DNA of 64,000 nt from Urechis unicinctus (lineage: Eukaryota > Annelida > Polychaeta > Xenopneusta > Urechidae): assembly GCA_034190875.2 (NCBI GenBank), contig CM067356.1, positions 20,828,258 through 20,892,257 on the forward strand. The letters run 5' to 3'. The notes below the pieces were generated by a model. It was not told the origin of the DNA. It made no database searches and saw nothing but the letters and a program-made list of their open reading frames with translations. The translations under genes were made by a program, and so were the position numbers. Positions 56,342-64,000 of this stretch are shown one piece after another (the stretch's first letter is position 1; every line of letters begins with the position of its first letter).

Positions 56342-58213
56342 TAACTAGCATATTTGGTTATAAGAATAACACATTAATGAATCTCGATGGCCAGACAGAA
56401 CCAGGAACAATTCAGGATCTTTCCGATATGCAACAAGGACATTAGTTTACAGGAATAATACATAAAAAATAGACACTAGGGGCGGGGTGATGACTGGAAT
56501 ACTCAACATGAGTGAGATTGCGATAAGGGCGGTGGGGGATGCGAAATTACCCAACGAAGCTGCTAACAAGAAATATGTGGATGGGGAGCATGACAAACAG
56601 AAGACCTATGTTGATATAAGGCATAGACAGTAGAGAGCATATGTTGACTCTGCTAAGATAGACAAAGATGGCATTACTATGACTGGTGACCTGGTGACAA
56701 TAAGATTGCCGGGCTGGGGAGGCCTACAGAAAAAAGTGATGCTGTGATTAAAGATTATGTTGACACAAAGATCGATGGGCGTGGTGGTATCACTGAGAAC
56801 CTTGTAATGCGGGACAATAAGATTGTTGGGTTGGTGTGTGTGTGGGCGGGGGGAGGCTAGATGATTCGAAGGATGCTGCCAACAAAGAGTATGTTGATTT
56901 GAGACATGGGGAGCAGAGATTTTACATTGACTCATCAAAACTTGATAAAGGTGGGGTGCTATGGGTGGGTACCTAAGAATGGCCAATAATAAGATTATTG
57001 GACTGCGGTGTCCTAGTGAAGGGAAGGATGCCACCAATAAAGAATATGTTGTTGCACAAATCAGACTAGAGACAATGAATTATGACTCTGAAAAGCTTAG
57101 CAAGGCTGGTGATGCTATGAGCGGGGTTCTGGAAATGGGGAATAATAAAATAACTGAGCTGGGGAACCCCACAGAACTAACTGACGCTTCTAACAAGCAT
57201 TATGTTGATAGTGAAGTTAATCAACAGAAGGCCTATGTTGATCTCAAGAATGAAGAGCAGGATTCACAGTTTCAAACCATTATCTCTAGTAAAATGGGTC
57301 TTGAGGGGGGTTGCAATGAGTGGTGCTATTAGGATGTCTCAAAATAAGATTACTGGGTTGATGATACCTATTGACGCGGATGATGCCGCTAATTAAGGTT
57401 ATGTAGATAAACAACATGAGAAACAGAAGAAATATATTCACTCTATTACATCTGATAAAATAGACATCGCCACATTTCCGTTTTCGTCGGAAATGGGTTC
57501 CATGGCTGGCAATAGGATTGTTCAAGTGGGGAATCCCACAGAATTAGATCATGTTGTAACCAAAAGGGTATGTTTATGATGAAAATGAAAATATGAAAAG
57601 GAGTGTTTCAAATTACGTTGATATGGAAATTAGGAGGACTAAGATAAGGGTTGGAGAAATGATATCACAAATAAAACCTCTCATCACAGCTACTACGAAA
57701 CAGAATGTAATAGATGGTGGGAAGGTGGGGTTTCATCGTGAAAAAAGTTTGTGTCATTACATTTGGACGTTTTATAATGAAGAATGGGAGAATGAAGAAT
57801 TTGACTTTGATTACCATTTCTTTCATGAAAGAATAAGAATGTCATACTCTGAATCATTTCCAGAAAATAAAAAATGGACACCGATAATCAGGGGTGGATA
57901 TACAATGCCAAAGAATGGTAGAATAATAAGTATAGGGGCTTCATATCCTACTGGTTCCATCACTCGTAGAGGGGATTCCCTGCTGCTATATGCTGAATCG
58001 GATTCTGATTACACACCTAGAGTTACAATCGTACTTTATACTGTAAATGATAGACTGACTTGTGCTTGTAGTTTTGATAGGAATAGTACGTTGATTACTT
58101 TGCCTATACCCATAGAGCTGGCTGCAGGTAGCGTTTTTTCTCTGATAGCACTAGAATATTTGTTTGAAAATGTTCCCGTTGTATTAACACTATTAATTGA
58201 ACTTGACATGTAA
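56332..58213 (+). pseudogene. Fibre-like protein with ANKxYVD repeats and C-terminal head, several frame breaks
   Basis: The start ATG is at 56332. After about 37 codons the frame is interrupted. From about 56490 to 57560 a repeat of 45-75 residues recurs about seven times, each with an N-N-K-I/L-x-G-x-P segment followed by an A/S-N-K-x-Y-V-D motif (near 56560, 56745, 56885, 57030, 57190, 57390, 57555). It closely resembles the shaft repeats of phage and virus tail fibres. The best preserved piece is 56961-57332. The last 206 codons (57593-58213) are intact, beta-rich and aromatic, consistent with a receptor-binding head. In a virus such a protein would mediate attachment. Here stops and indels separate the repeats. 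Confidence 0.65.
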
Positions 58214-58225
58214 AACTATAAGAGT

Positions 58226-58632
58226 ATGAAACTAGAAACAGTTACTCCGACTGCGCCTATTTATCCTGAGCTGCCTCATGAAAACTCTGTTCAATCGTCT
58301 GCAGCGGCACACTCTTTGAATAAGATTAGCCAGCAGAGACAATACCTCGAGAAAGAGATGGAGAAGTATTCGGGGATTTACAAGAAATACAAGCGTGCGG
58401 TTGGTTATACGATGGATGGGGTTGAAACTATGTTTGTTACCATTGGGATGTGTCTCGGCACTGGTGGAGTGGTCTTAAACTATGTAAACTCCTGGAAGGG
58501 CGTCTTAAGTTTAAAAAGAACAAAGTGGGTATTAAAAACTATTTGCATGGGTGGATTATGAATGTTCCTGAGTCCAACCCACTTAGATTAGACCCTATTA
58601 TCTTCTTTTCGGGGATAAGACGGGGGCAGTGA
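58226..58632 (+). pseudogene. Polinton protein with coiled coil and membrane segment (frameshift)
   Basis: Starts with ATG at 58226, 12 bp after the fibre stop. It has a Pro-rich N-terminus, a coiled-coil stretch (SQQRQYLEKEMEKYSGIYKK), and a hydrophobic helix (MFVTIGMCLGTGGVVLNYV). The first frame continues to 58561. A second frame overlaps from about 58490 with a basic segment (KLKFKKNKVGIK is approximate), so the true C-terminus is uncertain. The following polymerase gene starts in the same region. Confidence 0.5.
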
Positions 58633-60828
58633 AAGTCCTAACTCACGAATTCAAAGAACTGCAGGGATACCAGTTTTCCATAAAAAGTACAACTAATGAA
58701 AAACAGGGATGATGGTACAACTGTATATACTGAGGCCGTGTTGCGTCATCATCAGCAGCAGCAGGTTCTTTCATTAAATGTTATTCCCAGTGAGATGAAT
58801 CAGAGTAATGACGATATCCTGGATAGGTTGGAGAAATGGACCAACAAAGGATCTGGTTGGCAATTTGTGGCGGTTAAAACCATGTGGATCGATATTGCAA
58901 AATATCAGCCATTGAAGGGTGGCTCATATAAACCACTGCCTAGCGAGCTGGCAGTAAAGAAGGATATTATTATTGTTAATAACAAGGACGACTACTGCAT
59001 TATAAATGGTGGATTGCATCGGCGATGTCTCCGGTTACTAAGGATCAACAGCGGCCATCAAAATATAACTTTCAGCCGTTGCTAACCGTATTAGAAGGAA
59101 CGGGTATTGAATATCCAACACCTATCTCCCAAATAGAAAATGTAGAAAAACATCTTAACGTGGCCTTAAGCATATTTGGATGGGATGAAAAGGCTACTAT
59201 CGTGCACTATATTACCCAAAAGACTGGTACATGTATAAATCTGAACCGATTGCTTTATGATCCAAATAAATCTCTTCACTGCAAGTTCTTCTGCGAACGA
59301 CGCCTTCATGGGTATACAACTGAGAAACTGTTCACTGGCCATAAGTGTTTGGGGGTGGGGCAAACTGCTGTGAGGGTTGATATGCCTGAAAAGGGAAAGA
59401 ACATATTATCATTTCAGAATTGGAAAAAACAAATAGCTGCCCCTTATGCTATATAAGCTGACATTGAGGCTCTGACGGTTAAACTTCCTGGCCTTTCGTG
59501 GGATGCTTTGCTTAAGAGTACAGGTGTGGAGCTGGAGCTTCTAACCGACTATGACAAGCATCTATTCATAGAGAAAGGTATGCGCGGGTGGTATAAGCAT
59601 GGTATCACACCGCCATGCTAAGGCTAATAACCCGTACGTAGAGGAATTTGAGGAGGATGAACCTACAAGTTACATCCAGTATCTTGAGTCAACCTTTACC
59701 TACTAGTAGTATTGAGTGGGTTGATCGGCCGTCAGAGCTTCAAATACAAGACCATCCCGATAATGCTGAAAAGGGTTATATACTCGAAGTTGATCTGGAA
59801 TATCCTGAGGAGTTACATGATCTACATAATGATTATCCACTGTCCCCAGAGAGAATGTCCGTGGAAAGCGAGTGGTTGTCTGACTACCAAAACGATTTAC
59901 TAGGTGAGTAGGGTGTACCAGTAGCGAGAAGCTTGTACCAAACCTTAGGATAAAACTTACAATAATCCATCGTGCGCTTTTTTTCAAAAAAAGCCCATGG
60001 ATGGAGCCTTACATTCGTATTAATACAGATCTGAGAAAAGCCGCAACCAGCGACTTTAAGAAAGATTTATATAAGTTAATGAACAACTCTGTCTTTGGTA
60101 AAACCATGGAGAATCTAAGAAAATGGGTCAACGTTAAGATTGTGCGCTCGTCAGAAGAGGGAAAAATACGAAAACTTGTTGCCAGTCCAGCCTATGCTCG
60201 GCATAAAGTTTTCGATGATGACCTGGCTGCCATACATATGCATAAAACCTGCTTGGTCTTAAATCGGCCGGTGTATGTTGGAATGTCTATGTTGGACCTA
60301 TCAAAGCATCTGATGTACAATTTCTACTATAACACCGCTAAGGCCAAATATGGCAGTAAACTTAAGATGTTATATACTGACACCGATTCTCTTCTTATGG
60401 AGATACATACAGATAACGTATATGATGATATGAAAAATAATAGTGAAATATTTGATACCAGCAACTATGACCCTTCTCATGCATTATTTAGTAACCTTAA
60501 TAAGAAGGTTTTAGGTAAAATGAAGGATGAGTGTGCTGGTGTTCCTATAAAAGAGTATGTTGGTCTTCGACCAAAAATGTACTCTATTCTAATGTATGGC
60601 GATGGTGAGATAAAAAAAAAGGCTAAGGGAGTATAAAAGGTTGTTAAAAAACACCTTCGCCATGAACAATATATGGAATCTCTATTCACAAAAAGGCAAT
60701 TCCGAAGCGATGGTCATAGAATATATGGTCTACATATCAATAAGGTGTCGCTCTCTCCTTTTGATTCAGAGATGGATATCCTCGAACGGTATAGAGACTT
60801 AGGCTTATGGTCACGCCAACATACCTAA
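58560..60828 (+). pseudogene. Protein-primed type B DNA polymerase of the Polinton, decayed
   Basis: The N-terminal region reads at 58696-59085 (DILDRLEKWTNKGSGW, DIAKYQPLKGGSY) and shifts frame near 59010 into 59025-59456, which includes a zinc-finger-like Cys/His cluster (FCERRLHGY). A TAA at 59454-59456 sits right before the exonuclease Asp-x-Glu motif (ADIEA). After another shift near 59590 the palm begins at about 59690, but polymerase motif A is missing through a small deletion near 59690. The C-terminal part (60001-60636) holds motif B (NNSVFGKT, residues 28-35) and motif C (YTDTDS, residues 125-130). An in-frame stop at 60634-60636 is followed by 64 more open codons to 60828. Such enzymes replicate the element from its ends. 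This copy cannot. Confidence 0.88.
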
Positions 60829-60935
60829 AAAATAACCTCCCTCCTCACAAGAGTGAGAAATGAAGTCAAAGAATAAGGGTAATGATAGATATGGTTGAGC
60901 GCCTACTATAATAACTTTTGTCTAATAAAGGTAAT

Positions 60936-61111
60936 TATACACCCAGCAAAAAAACCCATTCCTTCACCAACCCCAGGAAAAAAAAATATTTCTTCACCAT
61001 GCTAGTAAGAATAAATATTTCTCTACCCACCGTATTTCCAGTTATAGCCTTAGGGAACAAAAAATAGCTCTTAGAAAAAAATGCGCCAGAAGCTGTGTTA
61101 TATATACTACT
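60936..61111 (-). repeat. Right terminal inverted repeat of the Polinton-like element
   Basis: Reverse complement of 48417-48593, ending GTTATATATACTACT at 61111. Confidence 0.95.
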
Positions 61112-62180
61112 GGTTTTCTTTGTTGATTGAACTTCTCCAGGAAATGTTGGTCAGTCGCGTTTGTGGCGATGTATGTATGTATGTATGTTTGTTAACATTT
61201 TTTTTGTTTCGCGATTCAGGTCGCAATTTTCAAAATTTTTCAAAATATGTGTTTGCATTTGGTAGGGACCAATGATGCGCAGAATTATGAGGTTTTGTTT
61301 TGACCTTGACTTAAAACTAAGGTCAAGGTCATCGAATAAGTGAAAAACTAGTATCTCGAATATTGGTCGGATTGTTACCAAATTTAGTAGCTCAAACTTT
61401 TTCTAATTGATTATGTGGACATCGAACCAACAGTTTTCCCAAGCGCCTAAGGTCGAAAAATCGTGTTATCAGTCCGAATGACAACATAAGTTCCAGGAAC
61501 ATTTTGAGCGCCTATAAAACCGTCAATACATGTCCGATAATAAAAATTGGGTCACATGTGCTCCATGACAGCTTAAGTCGGATTCCTAGATATCATGGAA
61601 ATCGATGACGTCATTTCCGGTCACGAAAGCATCAAAGTTTTCAAAAAATGCTCAATATGTCCATGCTTTAGAATCAAATTTTAATACAGTTTACATATTC
61701 TGAATGTGTAATGTAATTGTAAACTTTTTTTTAATATACTTAGTTGTAAATAATGCATCGTTAAAAATTCGTAGTAAGTCGTAAATTTCTGATGGCCAAA
61801 ATCTCTAAAATTATTAATTTCGCAATTTCATCATTAATTATCGTCCGATCGTAACAAAATGAACATTTTCTAAAAGCTGATACAATTACCAAACTTTTAT
61901 ATTTGACATATACTATCAAAATATTCGTCGTTTACCAAGCGCGTTGAATTGAAAAAGCTAATTTCACTAAGTCAATTTTCGTCAAATTTCGATTTCTAAT
62001 AAAATAGTAAATATCAGAAAAAATCAGCTCAGATGTTGACATGAACAGCGCGAATCTAATCCGCAAATTTTATTGATATCGGTTGCCTCACTTCCGGTTT
62101 CGAACGAATCAAAGCTAAAGGGGGCTGAAATCTGAAATCATCGCGTCGCGTCGCGTAAATGGTCGTATCGTAAATTGGTT
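61112..62180. other. AT-rich flank right of the Polinton
   Basis: No gene. A short ATGT repeat lies near 61171-61187. Repeated phrases such as CACTTCCGG/ATTTCCGG with GAAAGCATCAAAG suggest an old dispersed repeat. Confidence 0.4.
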
Positions 62181-62921
62181 TACACTTGAAAGAAGCCCGT
62201 TCAATTCTGAACCTATACCTAACTTTGTCTGGTCTAAATACAAAATACACGACAGTTTTCTCACAAAGTAAGCTTGAAGTACATCGGGTGTCATTTCTGC
62301 TGGCTCTTCGTTGGTTTGTTATCGCCCTGAACAAAGTCCGCCTCTCCTCTCTGCTCGTCTCAGGGCACGAGGTCAAGTATGGTAAGCCGCGGTACTATTT
62401 AATAAAGCTTTTCCTTGATTCAGACATGTCATCGTCAATATATTATGGCCCTGGACTGCAGGATTTCTTTAATAAATATGAATGCTTATAAAATAGTCAT
62501 GAAAATAGGTTTAATTGCGCCGAAAATTTAAAATCCATGATAACTTTGACAACGATTCTGAAATTTTCAAATTTGCTGATTCAGTTCGCCAAGTTTCCCC
62601 ATGTCTCATGGGCCTATTTGTTTATTTTTGATGTGGGTCTGGTGAACTGGGCCGTGAACGAATTAGCATATAAAGCCTGGCGCTCGTAAATACTTTCCAA
62701 CTGACTCATTTTATGCTTACAATCTTCTTGTTTATGCGTGCTCCTTGGTTATAATTTAAATATTTTGAAAGAATTAATCTTATGTTACAGAAATTGTTTG
62801 ATACAAGAACGCTGGTCCAATGCCATAAAAATTGTCTGTTTGGTAGTTTCATGGAGTTGAGATCTCTGAAGGGATGCCGTATTGGGTTCGCCAGGTGTCG
62901 CTTGAGGTTAAGGGGAGATAT
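62181..62921. repeat. Direct repeat, copy 1 (LTR-like or tandem duplication)
   Basis: About 740 bp that recurs from 63296 to the right edge with small indels. Shared landmarks include TTGAAGTACATCGGGTGTCA (one base different), GCCGCGGTACTATTTAATAA and GGGCCGTGAACGAATTAGCA. Part of it also resembles sequence in intron 1 of the Ig-domain gene (39750-39820), so it belongs to a dispersed family. Confidence 0.85.
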
Positions 62922-63291
62922 GCATTTTCCGCGAGATTGTGCCATGGATAATTCTGAATTTACGTAGGGAGGCAGCTGCTGGGATGCGGTGGTTGGCGGA
63001 ACTAGCACTGTAAGTGGTGATGTAGTAGATGGGTGTGTGTGTATTAGTGGCGCATGTTGAACATGTTGGAGGAATGTTAATATCCATGTTGGAGATGATT
63101 GTGGCAGAATTATTGTCGACTGCTACCAGGTAGAATGTGAATTGAAATAGATTTTCCTTATCGAAAATGTTTCTGACAGCGTATTTTGGGAGATCCGCTG
63201 GTAACAAGGTCATTCGGCCGAATACAAACATATAACTTGAGTAGCCAAGCCGTTGATTGTCAGAAGTGTTGAGCGCAATTACTAATGGCAT
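62908..63291 (-). pseudogene. Retrotransposon integrase fragment
   Basis: A 127-codon frame whose first 50 residues fit the end of a retroviral-type integrase core: MPLVIALNTSDNQRLGYSSY is followed by VFGRMTLLPADLP. This is the N-x-x-x-x-x-x-x-G-Y-S-x-Y-x-x-x-F-G-R pattern of Ty3/gypsy or Bel-type elements. The rest is non-specific and Thr/Ala rich. No reverse transcriptase or RNase H lies nearby, so it is a truncated remnant. It sits between the two direct repeats and on the opposite strand to most of the Polinton's plus-strand genes. Confidence 0.6.
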
Positions 63292-63295
63292 TAGT

Positions 63296-64000
63296 TACAC
63301 TTAAAGGAAGCCCGTTCAATCAATTCTGAACCTATACCTAACTTTGTCTGCTCTAAATACACGACAGTTTTCTCACAAAGTAAGCTTGAAGTGCATCGGG
63401 TGTCATTTCTGCTGGCTCTTCGATGGTTTGTTATCGCCCTGAACAAAGTCCGCCTCTCCTCTCTACTCGTCTCAGGGCACGAGGTCAAGTATGGTAAGCC
63501 GCGGTACTATTTAATAAAGCTTTTCCTTGATTCAGACATGTCATTGTCAATATATTATGGCCCTGGACTGCAGGATTTCTTTAATGAATTTGAATGCTTA
63601 TAAAATCATCAATATAAATGCGAAAATGAAAATTGTCATGAAAATAGGTTTAATTGCGCCGAAAATTTAAAATCCATGATAACTTGGTCAATTATGGGCC
63701 GATTCTGAAATTTTCAAATTTGCTGATTCAGTTCGCCAAGTTTCCCCATGTCTCATGGGCCTATTTGTTTATTTTTGATGTGGGTCTGGTGAACTGGGCC
63801 GTGAACGAATTAGCATATAAAGCCTGGCGCTCGTAAATACTTTCCAACTGACTCATTTTATGCTTACAATCTTCTTGTTTATGCGTGCTCCTTGGTTATA
63901 ATTTAAATATTTTGAAAGAATTAATCTTATGTTACAGAAATTGTTTGATACAAGAACGCTGGTCCAATGCCATAAAAATTGTCTGTTTGGTAGTTTCATG
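63296..64000. repeat. Direct repeat, copy 2 (continues past the window edge)
   Basis: Matches 62181-62921 over at least 705 bp at an offset of about 1.1 kb. It runs off the right edge, so its true end and the repeat type cannot be determined. Confidence 0.85.

Larger units (their letters stand above)
48417..61111. mobile_element. Integrated Polinton/Maverick-like element, 12.7 kb, decayed, with nested Tigger
   Basis: Both ends carry a ~177-bp terminal inverted repeat (48417-48593 and 60936-61111) beginning 5'-AGTAGTATATATAAC, with the AG start usual for Polintons. Immediate flanks (CGGTTG left, GGTTTT right) share GGTT but do not give a clean 6-bp duplication. Inside are, in order, a disrupted unknown gene (+), a block of minus-strand structural genes (membrane proteins, packaging ATPase, major capsid protein), then plus-strand genes (capsid-associated, fibre-like, membrane protein, type B DNA polymerase). 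This set identifies a self-replicating virus-like transposon. Frameshifts or in-frame stops occur in nearly every gene, and no retroviral-type integrase or adenoviral-type protease was found, so the copy is presumably inactive. Removing the nested Tigger leaves about 10.9 kb, short for a complete Polinton. Confidence 0.9.

Noticed and set aside
48411..61117. 6-bp target duplication for the Polinton
   Set aside because: CGGTTG and GGTTTT share only GGTT. I do not claim a clean duplication.

Overview
This window reads as nuclear DNA of a marine invertebrate animal, most likely a lophotrochozoan and plausibly a gastropod mollusc. Three multi-exon host genes with GT-AG introns can be assembled by hand. 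Introns and spacers are rich in minisatellites and long (TA)n tracts, and DNA transposons are abundant. The taxon is an inference; the gene structures are read directly.

Left part (1-13.2 kb): the 3' end of an unidentified Ser/Gln/Pro-rich protein gene (+ strand) is followed by three minisatellites (42-bp, 30-bp and 28-bp periods; the 30-bp array has a higher-order structure). Next comes a complete 11-exon SEC14-like lipid-transfer gene on the minus strand (7966-13197). It encodes 403 aa with CRAL-TRIO-N, CRAL-TRIO and GOLD domains, and every exon phase closes. Its last intron carries a (TA)n tract with a 190-bp Tigger-type MITE inside it.

Middle (13.2-39.6 kb): a gene-poor stretch, then the tRNA adenosine deaminase gene ADAT1 on the minus strand (20515-24491), whose fifth exon carries a 7-bp tandem duplication that breaks the frame. 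Then comes a 4.2-kb transposon-like element (25721-29940) with about 41-bp terminal inverted repeats and a perfect 10-bp target duplication. It is filled by a 181-bp satellite array that switches orientation in the middle. A 2.1-kb repeat follows, tandemly duplicated (31675-35841), with an older inverted relative at about 36.5-37.3 kb.

Right part (39.6-64 kb): an 8-exon gene (39640-45010) encodes a 407-aa secreted, probably GPI-anchored, three-domain immunoglobulin-like protein. Beyond it lies a 12.7-kb Polinton/Maverick-like element (48417-61111) bounded by about 177-bp inverted repeats starting 5'-AG. It holds decayed genes for a major capsid protein, packaging ATPase, fibre-like repeat protein, several membrane proteins and a protein-primed type B DNA polymerase. 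A Tigger/pogo transposon (48746-50550) is nested in its first gene. Most genes are frameshifted, and no integrase or protease was recognised, so it looks like a dead integrated copy. The right edge has long direct repeats flanking a retrotransposon integrase fragment.

The host genes show no functional linkage to one another. The strongest leads are the nested Polinton, the satellite-filled element with the 10-bp duplication, the ADAT1 frameshift, and the unnamed Ig-domain gene.
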